From the NCBI RefSeq assembly GCF_001905005.1, contig NZ_LWKZ01000025.1, forward strand, positions 620,001-684,000: a stretch of DNA of 64,000 bases, given 5' to 3'. The stretch is from Streptomyces sp. CB02923 (GTDB lineage: Bacteria; Actinomycetota; Actinomycetes; Streptomycetales; Streptomycetaceae). The notes under the pieces were generated by a model. It saw only the letters and a program-made list of their open reading frames with translations. It ran no database searches and was not told the DNA's origin. How positions within the stretch are numbered: position 1 is the stretch's first letter; each line of letters begins with the position of its first letter. Of this stretch, positions 40,120-49,094 are shown piece by piece. Made by a program: the position numbers and the translations under genes.

Positions 40120-40393
40120 ACCACACGGCGTCTTGGCCGCCGCCACCTCAACGGGGGGCTCGGTGCGGGGGCGGGCCGGTTCGGCCGACCGGGTGGTGTT
40201 CATCAGAAGAACGGCGAATCGCGGTCGCGGGTCCTCGTGTTCCCGGGGCGTCTACCCATCATGAGGAAAGTACGCAAATCGGTCATCGGGACAAGCGTCT
40301 CAGCGGCGCTGTGGCACCGCTTCACCGCGGCGCCGCCCCGAGGGCCACGGAACCACGGAACCACCGCAGGACCGAGCAGCAAAGAGAGGGATC

Positions 40394-40927
40394 ATGGCCA
40401 CCACCAAGATCACGCAACTCTGGACAGCGTTCGCCGTCGTCATCGTCAAGTTCTTCGCCGCACTGGGATTCCGCACCTCCGCCACGACACCGGCGACGAT
40501 CCCCGGCCCGGCCACCGCCGCGGCCGAGGGGGAGACGCACCGCACGGCCGCGGCGTTCGCCGCCGCCGGAGCCTGCGCCGCCGGAGGGGGGAGAGCTGCG
40601 GCCGCACCGCCCGGCAGCATGACGGACGAGGCGTGGAACGCCCCCGAAAGCCCGGACGACGGCCACGGCTTCGGCTGCGCGCCGCCTGCCGCGCCGATGT
40701 TCGCCGCACCTCGGATGCCGTACGGGCGGACCCTGCCGCCGACGATGAAGCAGCGCATCCGCGCCGAGGCGCACGGCGCCGCGCCCAGCTCCCGCTGCGT
40801 ACAGAACGACGCCTTCGACGCCCCGTACACCGGACCCGTGGGCGCACCGCCGGTCCGCACCGCGTCGGTGCCGGCGGCCCGCGCCGTGGTGCCCGCCGCC
40901 CGTCGGCCCGACCTCTGCCCTGCCTGA
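40394..40927 (+). CDS. Small membrane-anchored Streptomyces protein (DUF6344-like, tentative)
   Basis: Protein of 177 residues. ATG 40394 follows AGAGAGGG. One N-terminal hydrophobic helix (LWTAFAVVIVKFFAALGF) is followed by an Ala/Pro/Gly-rich region and a conserved-looking block LPPTMKQRIRAEAHGAAPSSR. The tail is low-complexity. Similar proteins with an N-terminal helix and the PPTMKQRI motif occur in Streptomyces (I recall the label DUF6344, not certain). Function unknown. Divergent from the phosphatase. Confidence 0.65.
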   Translation: MATTKITQLWTAFAVVIVKFFAALGFRTSATTPATIPGPATAAAEGETHRTAAAFAAAGACAAGGGRAAAAPPGSMTDEAWNAPESPDDGHGFGCAPPAAPMFAAPRMPYGRTLPPTMKQRIRAEAHGAAPSSRCVQNDAFDAPYTGPVGAPPVRTASVPAARAVVPAARRPDLCPA

Positions 40928-40997
40928 GCCGCTTCGCGCAAGCGCAGGCGCAGGAGGACGAGGACGCACCGGGTACCGGTGTTCCGGTACCGACCGG

Positions 40998-41065
40998 CTT
41001 ACGGCAGTGGCCTGCTTACGGCAGTGGCCTGCTTACGGCCGTGGCTTCCTTACGGCAGTGGCCTC
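40998..41065. repeat. Four 17-bp tandem repeats at the end of the MFS gene
   Basis: Four copies of cttacggcagtggcctg (third and fourth with 1-3 changes). The TAA stop of the MFS gene is formed inside the fourth copy (41050-41052). Confidence 0.9.
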
Positions 41066-43257
41066 GTGGCGGCCTCGTGGGTGAGGTCGAGATCGAGGCG
41101 GCACTCCCGGTCACCGGTGGTGAGCGTGACCCGATCGGCGTGCGGCGGGTAGCCGGCAGCCGTCAGGGTGTAGGCGCCGCCCGCGAGACCGGTGAAGGCG
41201 AAGGTGCCGTCCGGGCCGGTCACGGTATGGACGGCGACGGAGCCGTCCTGCTCCTGGAGAGTGACAGCGGCGTCCGGCAGCGGGCGTCCGTGCGGACCCT
41301 TCACGGTGCCGCGGACCGCGGCCTCCGGGGAGAGCCGGGCATCCTGCCGTGCGGGTGTGGCAGAAGCCATGAACGAGCGGGCCTGCGGCCGGTGGTCGTC
41401 GGCGCTCAGGACGAGGGTGAAATCCCCCGGCGGGAGTGCGGTCAGCTCCCACGTACCGTGCGCATCAGCCGTCGTGGTGGCCACGACCGTGCCGAGTGCG
41501 TCGGTGAGTACGACGCGTCCGCCGTCGAGCGGAGTGCCGTCGGTGCCTCCGAGGAGCGTGCCGTGGACGCGGCGGGTGCCGGGCTGAGGTGAAGCGACGG
41601 GAGCGGACGGGGAAGCGGACGCGAACGCGGGCGTGGTGGCGCCTGCGGTGTCTGCCATGGGGGCGGAAGCAGGGGCGGAATCCGTACCGCCCGTACCGCC
41701 CGTGCCCTCCGCCGTACCGACCAGTTCGAACTCCCCGGTCTCCTCACCGCTCCGCGCGAGCAGCTTCGGCCGGGACGCCGTGCGCTGGGACGGGAGGAAC
41801 GCGGCCAGGACGAGTCCGACGGCGACCGCGCCGGTGGCGATGGCGAACGACGTGCGGAACCCGGCCATGGTCGGCACCGAGACCGCCCCCGCCGGGATGG
41901 ACATGTGGGCGAGCACCATGCCGATGACCGCGCTGGACACGGACGTGCCGATCGAGCGCATCAGGGTGTTGAGGCCGTTGGCGGCGCTGGTCTCCGACGG
42001 GTCGACGGCGCCGACGATCAGGGCGGGCAGGGAGGAGTACGCCAGGCCGATGCCCGCGCCGACGATCACCGAGATGATCACGGTCTGCCAGGCGGCGCTC
42101 ATCAGGCCCAGCCCGGCGCCGTACCCGATGGCGATGATCAGCATGCCCAGCATGAGCGTGACCTTGGGGCCGCGCCGGGCGGATATGCGCGCGTACACGG
42201 GGGCGGTGAGCATCATCGTCAGGCCGAGCGGCGCCACGCACAGGCCCGCCACCACCATCGACTCGCCCAGGCCGTAGCCGGTGGACGCCGGCAGCTGGAG
42301 GAGCTGCGGCAGGACGAGGGAGATCGCGTAGAAGGCGACGCCGACCATGATGGACGTGAGGTTGGTGAGCAGCACCTCACGGCGTGCCGTGGTGCGCAGG
42401 TCCACCAGCGGGGCGGAGACACGCAGTTCGAAGACGCCCCACAGGACCAGGAGGGCGAGCGCGCCACCGAACATGCCGAGGGTGGTCGGCGAACCCCAGC
42501 CCCAGTCGCTGCCCTTGGTGATCGGCAGCAGCAGGCAGATCAGTCCGAGGGTCAGTCCGATCGCGCCGATGACGTCGAACCGGCCGGTGGCCCGTACGGA
42601 GGTCTCGGGGACGAAGGCGACGCTGAGCAGCATGGCCAGCACGCCCAGGCCCGCGGAGCCGAAGAACAGCGCGTGCCAGTCGGCCTGCTGGGCGACCAGG
42701 GACGCGGCGGGCAGCGCGAGGCCGCCGCCGACGCCGATGGAGGAGCTCATCAGCGCCATGGCCGAGCCGAGGCGTTCGCGCGGCAGCTCGTCGCGCATGA
42801 TGCCGATGCCGAGCGGGATGGCGCCCATGGCGAAGCCCTGGAGCGCCCTGCCCACCAGCATCGTGGTCATGTCAACGGTGAAGCCGCAGATCAGCGACCC
42901 GACGACCATGAAGGCAAGGCTCGTCAGCAGCATCCGGCGCTTGCCGTAGAGATCGCCGAGCCGGCCCATGATGGGCGTCGCGACGGCACCGGTGAGCAGG
43001 GTGGCCGTCATGATCCAGGTGGCGTTGCTCGGGGCGGTGGCCAGGAGCGTCGGCAGGTCCTTGATGACGGGTACGAGCATCGTCTGCATGACGGCGACGA
43101 CGATGCCGGCGAAGGCGAGTACGGGGACGACGGCGCCGCTCCCGGCCCGCCGGGCCCCCTGGGACGCTTCGGGGGCGGCTGATTCGGTGGGGTCGGGCAG
43201 GGGATGGGCGGCGGTGGGCGCCGGTTCCCCGGCGCGCTGGTCCGTCGTCTGCGGCAT
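41050..43257 (-). CDS. MFS drug exporter fused to two carboxypeptidase-regulatory-like domains
   Basis: Protein of 735 residues. ATG 43257 (MPQTTDQRAG) has GGAGG 8 nt upstream. Residues 45-505 form a 14-helix DHA2-type MFS transporter (motif GRLGDLYGKRRMLL, then LVGRALQGFAMGAIPLGIGIM). After a low-complexity linker come two beta-sandwich repeats, residues ~580-650 and ~655-725 (VHGTLLGGTDGTPLDGGRVVLTD and VRGTVKGPHGRPLPDAAVTL, each with D-G/H-G-x-W/F-x-F/L-T-x-L). The repeats should lie cytoplasmic after an even number of helices. Such a fusion is unusual; the substrate is unknown. Confidence 0.92.
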   Translation of the reverse strand: MPQTTDQRAGEPAPTAAHPLPDPTESAAPEASQGARRAGSGAVVPVLAFAGIVVAVMQTMLVPVIKDLPTLLATAPSNATWIMTATLLTGAVATPIMGRLGDLYGKRRMLLTSLAFMVVGSLICGFTVDMTTMLVGRALQGFAMGAIPLGIGIMRDELPRERLGSAMALMSSSIGVGGGLALPAASLVAQQADWHALFFGSAGLGVLAMLLSVAFVPETSVRATGRFDVIGAIGLTLGLICLLLPITKGSDWGWGSPTTLGMFGGALALLVLWGVFELRVSAPLVDLRTTARREVLLTNLTSIMVGVAFYAISLVLPQLLQLPASTGYGLGESMVVAGLCVAPLGLTMMLTAPVYARISARRGPKVTLMLGMLIIAIGYGAGLGLMSAAWQTVIISVIVGAGIGLAYSSLPALIVGAVDPSETSAANGLNTLMRSIGTSVSSAVIGMVLAHMSIPAGAVSVPTMAGFRTSFAIATGAVAVGLVLAAFLPSQRTASRPKLLARSGEETGEFELVGTAEGTGGTGGTDSAPASAPMADTAGATTPAFASASPSAPVASPQPGTRRVHGTLLGGTDGTPLDGGRVVLTDALGTVVATTTADAHGTWELTALPPGDFTLVLSADDHRPQARSFMASATPARQDARLSPEAAVRGTVKGPHGRPLPDAAVTLQEQDGSVAVHTVTGPDGTFAFTGLAGGAYTLTAAGYPPHADRVTLTTGDRECRLDLDLTHEAATRPLP

Positions 43258-43373
43258 ACGTGCGGCCTCCGGTGGATGCAAGTGGATGCCCCCTGAACGT
43301 TTTTGTCGCCGTCGACATTCCAACGCCGCCTGTCACGGCCCTAAAAGGGCGGTGCCGGGCGCCTCGGCGCGCG

Positions 43374-44108
43374 TCAGGCGCCCGGTTTGTGTGTCATGGC
43401 CCAGGTACGGGGGCCGCCGCCGGGGAGCGGGTAGTCGGCGGTCACCTCGAAGCCGAGGCGTTCGTAGAACCGCACGTTGCGTGCGTCGGAGGTCTCCAGG
43501 AAGGCGGGCACCCCCGCCGCCCCGGTGGCTTCGAGCCCCGGGCGGATCACCGCGGCCCCCAGCCCCTGGCCCTGCCGGCCGGGGTCGACACCCACCGTGC
43601 CCAGGAACCACACGGGTTCGGTGGGGCGGTGTACGCCCATGGCGGCCTCGGTCTGTGCGGAGATCTCGGCCCGGTCCCCGGCGATCTCCGCGAACCGCGG
43701 TCCGAGTTCACCGAAGACGTCACCCGCCTCCGCGGTCTCCGGAGTGGTCCACACGGCCACCGCGGCACCGCCGTCCGCCACCCACACCCGGCCGTGGTCC
43801 AGGCCGACGCGGGTGACGAACAGTTCGTTGAAGCGGCGCAGGCGGTCGGCGTGGCCGTCGGCCGCGAGGGTGTGGCGGGTCAACGGGTAGTCGGTGAACG
43901 CGCCCTCCAGCGTGCGCAGGATCCGGGGGAGGTCCGCACGGGTGGCGGGCCGGACTGAGGGGGAGCAGCTCGTGGGCATGGGGGTCACCGGTTCGGTAGG
44001 GCGGGCGAGCACGTCGTACGGGTTGCCGTACGGGGTGTCGTACGGGCTGCCGTACGGATCGCCGTGCGGGGTGTCGTACGGCTGGAAGCGCGGCACGTCG
44101 TACGGCAC
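43374..44108 (-). CDS. GNAT-family N-acetyltransferase
   Basis: Up to 244 residues. The acetyltransferase core starts around residue 50 (VRPATRADLPRILRTL) and has the acetyl-CoA loop GVDPGRQGQGLGAAVI and the late NVRFYERLGFEVTADY. The first ~36 residues are a PYDxPYG repeat made by imperfect 12-15 bp DNA repeats. Initiation could instead be at ATG 43979 (MPTSCSPSVR). Neither start has a strong ribosome site. Small-molecule or antibiotic acetylation is possible; substrate unknown. Confidence 0.85.
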   Translation of the reverse strand: MPYDVPRFQPYDTPHGDPYGSPYDTPYGNPYDVLARPTEPVTPMPTSCSPSVRPATRADLPRILRTLEGAFTDYPLTRHTLAADGHADRLRRFNELFVTRVGLDHGRVWVADGGAAVAVWTTPETAEAGDVFGELGPRFAEIAGDRAEISAQTEAAMGVHRPTEPVWFLGTVGVDPGRQGQGLGAAVIRPGLEATGAAGVPAFLETSDARNVRFYERLGFEVTADYPLPGGGPRTWAMTHKPGA

Positions 44109-44210
44109 GACATACGGCAGGGGCGAAACCGCCGTTCGGTCATGTCTCAGGTAAGGACACGCGGTCGCGGCATGGCAAGGGCTTTAGGGAAGAGGGCTGG
44201 TTACAGGCCC

Positions 44211-44298
44211 CGGGCATCGAGCCCCCGGGCCCCGGCATCGAGCCCCGGGCCCCCGGCATCAGGCCCCCGGCCCGGGTCGCGGGCATCGAGCCCCCGGC
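44211..44298. repeat. GC-rich ~18-bp repeats between GNAT and histidine kinase genes
   Basis: Four or five imperfect copies of ggcatcgagcccccgggcc, which also form overlapping hairpins (cccgggc cores). They lie 19 bp from the kinase stop and may act as a terminator for it. Confidence 0.7.
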
Positions 44299-44316
44299 TC
44301 CGCCGCCCGCCGTGGC

Positions 44317-45621
44317 TCAGGACGCGACCGTCAGATGGCAGGGGACCTGGAGGCTGACGACCGTCGGGCCGCCCGCCGGGCTGCTGATGCCGAGCGTGCC
44401 GTCGAAGGCGGCCAGCCGCCGCTGGACGCCCTGGAGTCCGCTGCCGGACTCCAGTCCCGCGCCGCCGTTGCCGTCGTCGGTGACGCTCACGGCCAGCGTG
44501 TCGGCCCGGTACCGGATGTCGATCAGCACGCGGCGGGCCCCGGAGTGCTTGGTGGCGTTGGCGAGCAGCTCGCACACGGCGAAGTACGCGGCGGACTCCA
44601 CGGCCGGCTCCGGGCGGGACGGCAGGTCCGCGGTCACCTGGACCTGGAGGCGGCTCTCCAGCGCGAGCGAGCGGACGGCGTCCACGAGGCCGCGGTCGGC
44701 GAGCACCGGCGGGTGGATGCCCCGTACCAGGTCGCGCAGTTCCTCCAGGGCGCGCACGGAGGCGTCGCGGGTCTCGGCGAGCAGCGTGCGGACGGCTTCG
44801 GGGTTGTCGTCCAGGAGCGATTCGGCGGCGCCCAGCTTCATGCCCATGGCCAGCAGCCGGGCCTGCGCGCCGTCGTGCAGATCGCGCTCGATACGGCGGA
44901 TCTCGGCGGCGGACGCGTCGACGACGTCGGTGCGGGTGCGGGCCAGGTGCTCCACGCGCGAGCCCATCGCGGCCTTGGCGGTGGGCGCCAGCAGGGAGCG
45001 GGTGATGCGGGCGTGCAGGCGCAGCACGTACGGGGCGATCAGCAGGCCGACGGGTATCTCGGCCAGCCCGAGGCCGCCGGCCATCCAGGCGGTGTCCTGC
45101 CCGCGTACGGGCACGAACAGGTACCAGGTGCCGTCCCAGGCGCCGGTCACCGGCTCCCAGATGAACGGCAGCGCCATCCCGAACAGGCCGTGGACGAGCA
45201 TCGCGAACGGCAGGAGCGCCAAGAGGCCGGTCACGGTGACGGCGCACTGGGCCCACAGCAGGTCGCGCCAGGTCGCGCTGTCGGTGAAGACCGCTTCGCA
45301 CCGGCGCCAGGCACCCTTCCAGCCGCCCTCCGGGGGCGGCGCGGGCCGGTACGGCGCGGCGATCGGCACACCGGACTTCCGGGTCAGGCGCCGTTGGGTG
45401 TCGGCGGACCGGCGCAGCACCGCGATCAGGCCGGGTACGAGGAAGAGGCCGACGCCGAGGAGCGTCAGGGACATGCCGACGACGGCGATCCAGGCGAGGA
45501 GCACGGCCGACAGGCCGAGGAAGAACATGCCCAGGCCGCGCCCCATGGCCAGCCACCCGGCGGTGAACCAGTCGCGTCCCTGGCGCGCGTCCTGAACGTC
45601 GCTCTTCGAACCGTCGGTCAT
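44317..45621 (-). CDS. Sensor histidine kinase (HisKA_3, putative sensor domain)
   Basis: Protein of 434 residues. ATG 45621 (MTDGSKSDVQ) has GGAG 10 nt upstream; ATG 45714 lacks one. Two transmembrane pairs (residues 25-65, 120-155, plus a helix near 185-205) make up the Streptomyces putative-sensor domain. The phospho-His lies in RIERDLHDGAQARLLAMG near residue 250, and the ATPase domain has ELLANATKHSGA and SVTDDGNGGAG. It is transcribed after its response regulator (131-bp gap) and should phosphorylate it. The stimulus is unknown. Confidence 0.92.
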   Translation of the reverse strand: MTDGSKSDVQDARQGRDWFTAGWLAMGRGLGMFFLGLSAVLLAWIAVVGMSLTLLGVGLFLVPGLIAVLRRSADTQRRLTRKSGVPIAAPYRPAPPPEGGWKGAWRRCEAVFTDSATWRDLLWAQCAVTVTGLLALLPFAMLVHGLFGMALPFIWEPVTGAWDGTWYLFVPVRGQDTAWMAGGLGLAEIPVGLLIAPYVLRLHARITRSLLAPTAKAAMGSRVEHLARTRTDVVDASAAEIRRIERDLHDGAQARLLAMGMKLGAAESLLDDNPEAVRTLLAETRDASVRALEELRDLVRGIHPPVLADRGLVDAVRSLALESRLQVQVTADLPSRPEPAVESAAYFAVCELLANATKHSGARRVLIDIRYRADTLAVSVTDDGNGGAGLESGSGLQGVQRRLAAFDGTLGISSPAGGPTVVSLQVPCHLTVAS

Positions 45622-45752
45622 CTCACTCGTCTCCGTGTCGGTGCCCGGTGCGGGGCGTTCGCGGTCGGTGCCCGGTGCGGGGCAGTGCGCGGCGTCGTAC
45701 GCGTACGCCTCCATCGTCCGGCGTGCGGCGCCGGAAATCAGTGGTGTTAGCC

Positions 45753-46439
45753 CTACTCCCGGGCCGGGCGGGCGAGGTCGGGCCGGTGCGCCGGTACGTA
45801 CGTCAGATACGCCAGGACCGCCTGCACCCGGCGGTTGTCGACCTTGGACGGCAGCAACTGGAGCTTGCTGAAGATGTTGTTGATGTGCTTGTCGATCGCT
45901 TTGTCCGTGACGCACAGCGACCCGGCGATGGCGGCGTTCGACCTGCCCTCCGCCATCAGGCCCAGCACCTCCAGCTCGCGCGGGGTGAGGCGCTCCAGGG
46001 GCTCGCGGCGCGATCCGCTGTGCAGCAGGCGTTCGACGACCTTGGGGTCCATGGCCGTGCCGCCGCCCGCGACGCGGCGGAGCGCCTCGATGAACTGGGC
46101 GGTGTCCAGCACCCGGTCCTTGAGCAGATAGCCGACCGACCCGGCCCCGTCGGCGAGGAGTTCGCGGGCGTAGAGCTGCTCCACGTACTGCGACAGGACC
46201 AGGACGGGCAGCCCGGGGACGCGGCGGCGGGCCTCCAGCGCGACCTGGATGCCCTCGTCCGAGAAGGACGGCGGTAACCGTACGTCGACGACGGCCACGT
46301 CGGGCCGCTCGTCGAGCAGCGCGCGGAGCAGCTCGGGCGCGGTGCCGACGGACGCGACGACCGTACAGCCGTGGGCCGTCAGCAGATGTTCCATGCCCTC
46401 CCTCAGGAGGAACAGGTCTTCGCCGAGGACGACGCGCAT
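45753..46439 (-). CDS. NarL/LuxR-type response regulator
   Basis: Protein of 228 residues. ATG 46439 preferred over adjacent ATG 46442 for spacing to GGGGGAGG. Receiver domain: VVLGEDLFLLREGM, DVAVVDVRLPPSF (phospho-Asp), VLSQYVE, and LLKDRV. The LuxR helix-turn-helix is at the C-terminus (LTPRELEVLGLMAEGRSNAAIA, DKAIDKHINNIFSKL). It pairs with the downstream kinase. The target genes are unknown. Confidence 0.93.
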   Translation of the reverse strand: MRVVLGEDLFLLREGMEHLLTAHGCTVVASVGTAPELLRALLDERPDVAVVDVRLPPSFSDEGIQVALEARRRVPGLPVLVLSQYVEQLYARELLADGAGSVGYLLKDRVLDTAQFIEALRRVAGGGTAMDPKVVERLLHSGSRREPLERLTPRELEVLGLMAEGRSNAAIAGSLCVTDKAIDKHINNIFSKLQLLPSKVDNRRVQAVLAYLTYVPAHRPDLARPARE

Positions 46440-46718
46440 CATGGGCCTCCCCCGCGGCAGCCGTTCGTGGGCGCCGCCCCCGTACACAGCGCCTCTACGG
46501 TCCGGACCTTACCGCCCGCCTCTGACAACCCAGGGGCAGGACGGCGAAATGGGGCGGTATCCGGCAAACCACCGTCGTACTTCTCCAAGTCCCGCTCCTG
46601 CCGGTGGTGCGCCGGGACCCGACGCCCGCGTGAGGCCGCCCATGGAGTTTCATGTACACGGCACCCTTCGCGGGCTCGTCCTGCAGGGGAGCACAGTTCG
46701 ACACCGAGCACGACAGTG

Positions 46719-47738
46719 ATGGAGCGTTCCAACTTGACTGCCAGAGCTTTCACTTCGCGCGTGGTTGCCGTCGCCGGCGGTACTCTGCTCGCCCTCTCCC
46801 CTCTGACCGCTCAGGCCGCTCAGGCCACCCCCCACACGCAGAACGCACCAGCCACCCAGAAGTCGCCCCAGGCACTTCAGACATTCCAGACGCCTCGCAC
46901 GCCTCAGGCCCGCCAGACCGCGCCGGCCGTCGCAGCCAAGGGCGCCTCGCTGGTCGACGGTGCGACCGGCAAGACCCTCTTCGGCAAGGACGCGGACACG
47001 GCCCGCCCCATGGCCAGCACGGCGAAGATCATGGTCGCGTCCGTGGTGCTCGACGCCGACGGCGCCGACCTGGAGCGGCAGATCCCCGTCAAGCAGGAGT
47101 ACCGGGACTACGTCACCCAGCACAGCTCCAGCACCGCGGACCTCCAGACCGGTGACAAGCTCACCGTCCGCCAGCTCCTCTACGCCACCCTCCTGCCCTC
47201 CGGCGCGGACGCCGCCTACGCCCTCGCCGACACCTTCGGCACCGGTGGCACCAACGCCGAGCGCACCGCGTCCTTCATCTCCCAGATGAACAAGAAGGCC
47301 GCCGACCTCGGCCTCGCCCACACCACGTTCGACTCCTTCGACGGCGGCGGCACCGACGCCAGCACCCCGAACGAACTGGCCAAGCTGGCCCAGTACGCCA
47401 TGAAGAACGACACCTTCCGCACGGTCGTCAAGGCCAAGCAGTACAAGGCGGACGCCCCCGCGGCCAACGGGCGCACCCGCTACTACACCTGGAACAACAC
47501 CAACCAGCTGCTCGGCTCGTACGACGGCGTCATCGGCATCAAGACCGGTACGACCACCCCGGCGGGCGACTGCCTGGTCTTCGCCGCCACCCGCGGCGAC
47601 AAGACCCTCGTCGGCACCGTCCTGAACAGCAAGGACCGTTACGGCGACGCGGCGAAGATGCTCGACCACGGCTTCGGCTCGGCCAAGGCCAAGACGATGA
47701 AGCTGCGCGCCCTCCCGGCGAACACGCAGCGCGACTGA
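46719..47738 (+). CDS. D-alanyl-D-alanine carboxypeptidase (PBP5/S11 family)
   Basis: Protein of 339 residues from ATG 46719 (MERSNLTARA). Signal peptide to about residue 33 (AVAGGTLLALSPLTAQAAQA), then a Thr/Gln/Pro-rich spacer of ~35 residues. Active-site motifs are S-x-x-K as ASTAKIM, the second motif SGADAAYAL where family members have S-x-N (here Ala replaces Asn), and the third KTGTTTPAGD. It trims pentapeptide side chains of peptidoglycan. Monocistronic, followed by a strong hairpin. Confidence 0.93.
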   Translation: MERSNLTARAFTSRVVAVAGGTLLALSPLTAQAAQATPHTQNAPATQKSPQALQTFQTPRTPQARQTAPAVAAKGASLVDGATGKTLFGKDADTARPMASTAKIMVASVVLDADGADLERQIPVKQEYRDYVTQHSSSTADLQTGDKLTVRQLLYATLLPSGADAAYALADTFGTGGTNAERTASFISQMNKKAADLGLAHTTFDSFDGGGTDASTPNELAKLAQYAMKNDTFRTVVKAKQYKADAPAANGRTRYYTWNNTNQLLGSYDGVIGIKTGTTTPAGDCLVFAATRGDKTLVGTVLNSKDRYGDAAKMLDHGFGSAKAKTMKLRALPANTQRD

Positions 47739-47760
47739 CCGTCCGCCCCGTAACGGGAGC

Positions 47761-47793
47761 GAAGGGCGCGGCCACCCGGTGGCCGCGCCCTTC
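47761..47793. terminator. Hairpin terminator between convergent genes
   Basis: 15-bp perfect stem (47761-47775 with 47779-47793, loop CCG), starting 22 bp after the carboxypeptidase stop and ending 20 bp before the stop of the last gene in the WXG100 operon. Confidence 0.8.
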
Positions 47794-47812
47794 CGCGTCT
47801 CACGCGCCCCGC

Positions 47813-48388
47813 TCAGCGCTCCCAGTACTTGGCCACCGCCTGCGCGTACGCCACCCGGTGATCGAGACCGTCGCCCCGGGCCCGGAAGCGGCCGCGTGCC
47901 GTCTCGGTCAGAGCGGCCCGCCCGAAGAGTTCACCCGGCCGCTTCCAGGCCGTACGCAGCGGGGCGGTGGTGGTCCCGGCGGGGGAGTCGGAGAGCGCCA
48001 TGGCGGCCAGCATCAGCAGGACGAACGGCAGCAGCACCAGGCACAGGAGCAGCGACGGCACCGTGCCCTCCCGGCCGCGCAGCTCCGTCCCGTCGGGCAG
48101 CCCGATCTCGTACGTCGGCCGCCACCGCTTCTTCCGCGGCGGCAGGCGGAGCTCGGCCAGGTGCCGGTGGTCCGGGGTGAGGACGGCGAGACGGCCGCCG
48201 TCCGTCCGGACGACCACGGCGAGCGGCTCGGCGCCCGCGGGGTCGGCGGCGAGGGTGAAGCGCGGCTTGCACCCCTGGGGGAGGGGGCGTCCGTCGGGAG
48301 CGCCACGGCGCACGTGGACGGGGGCGGCGCCGCGGGGGCGCAGCTCGTAGTCCTTGGGGTCGGGGTGGCGGGTGAAGGCGAGTGTCAT
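47813..48388 (-). CDS. Hypothetical protein with C-terminal hydrophobic helix, end of WXG100 operon
   Basis: Protein of 191 residues, ATG 48388 (MTLAFTRHPD) with GGACGG upstream. The N-terminal 120 residues look beta-rich (YELRPRGAAPVHVRRG, LAVLTPDHRHLAELRLP). A hydrophobic helix follows (VPSLLLCLVLLPFVLLMLAAMAL), then a basic tail. No family recognised. It lies 52 bp after the 217-aa gene on the same strand and is probably co-expressed with the ESX-type proteins. Confidence 0.7.
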   Translation of the reverse strand: MTLAFTRHPDPKDYELRPRGAAPVHVRRGAPDGRPLPQGCKPRFTLAADPAGAEPLAVVVRTDGGRLAVLTPDHRHLAELRLPPRKKRWRPTYEIGLPDGTELRGREGTVPSLLLCLVLLPFVLLMLAAMALSDSPAGTTTAPLRTAWKRPGELFGRAALTETARGRFRARGDGLDHRVAYAQAVAKYWER

Positions 48389-48440
48389 GGAGTGTCCGTC
48401 CCGTCGCGTCGGTGAGGTGCCGAAAAGTACCGCCTGCGGC

Positions 48441-49094
48441 CTATCCGAACACCGCGCGCACACCGCCGGGCTCCGGCGCCTCCGAAGAGTCGTCCGCCTG
48501 GTCCGCCGGGCGGACGGCCAGGCTCTCGCCGATCTGCCGCAGGATTCCGGTGTACCGGGGCAGGTCCGCGAAGCACGGCGTCGAGAGGGCGAGCACCACC
48601 AGCCAGCCCCGTACCGGAGCGGGTACGTACAGCTCGACGTGGGCGAACTCCAGCGACGGCAGGATGCCCGAACCCTCCGTCTCGGTGGCGTGCAGGGAGA
48701 GCACGGCCGGGCCGCAGGGCAGGTCCACCCGGTCGACGCTGCGGTGCTCTTCGAGGGCGAGCCCCTCCTGGAGCGACGCCGCGACGATCTCCGGGGCGTC
48801 CGGGTCCACCGCCTCCGCCCGTACGAGCAGGTGCGCGGTGCTCGCCGCGCCGTCCTCCGTCTCGTAGAAGGCGACGGACGCGTGCAGGACGGAGTCGGCG
48901 GCCAGGGCGGCCGTGAGGTCGGAGTAGACGAGGGCGGTGGTCTCGCGCTGGAACTCCGTACCGCCCGGCCAGATCTTCTCCGTCAGTTCCCACAGGGCGG
49001 CGTCGAGGACGTCCGGGGGGAGGTGCAGCGGCAGCTCGTGGAAACCCTCCGGGGTGTCCAGGGTGAGCGACACGCTCTGCGCGGACGCGGCCAT
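48441..49094 (-). CDS. Hypothetical protein coupled to the ESX-type effector gene
   Basis: Protein of 217 residues. ATG 49094 overlaps the preceding stop by one base (TGATG), the same coupling seen in the RHS operon. It is predicted alpha/beta with conserved-looking strands (FHELPLHLPPDVLDAALWELTE, ETTALVYSDLTAALAADS, VELYVPAPVRGWLVVLALS). The cap-like pattern resembles accessory or chaperone proteins next to T7SS substrates, but I recognise no family. It could serve as a cognate chaperone or immunity protein for the 483-aa protein; unproven. Confidence 0.72.
   Translation of the reverse strand: MAASAQSVSLTLDTPEGFHELPLHLPPDVLDAALWELTEKIWPGGTEFQRETTALVYSDLTAALAADSVLHASVAFYETEDGAASTAHLLVRAEAVDPDAPEIVAASLQEGLALEEHRSVDRVDLPCGPAVLSLHATETEGSGILPSLEFAHVELYVPAPVRGWLVVLALSTPCFADLPRYTGILRQIGESLAVRPADQADDSSEAPEPGGVRAVFG

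Noticed and set aside
38776..41592. 938-codon plus-strand open frame spanning phosphatase and the small membrane protein region
   Set aside because: Antisense to alkaline phosphatase, then out of frame with the 177-aa gene and antisense to the MFS gene; crosses the PHO box and several gene boundaries.
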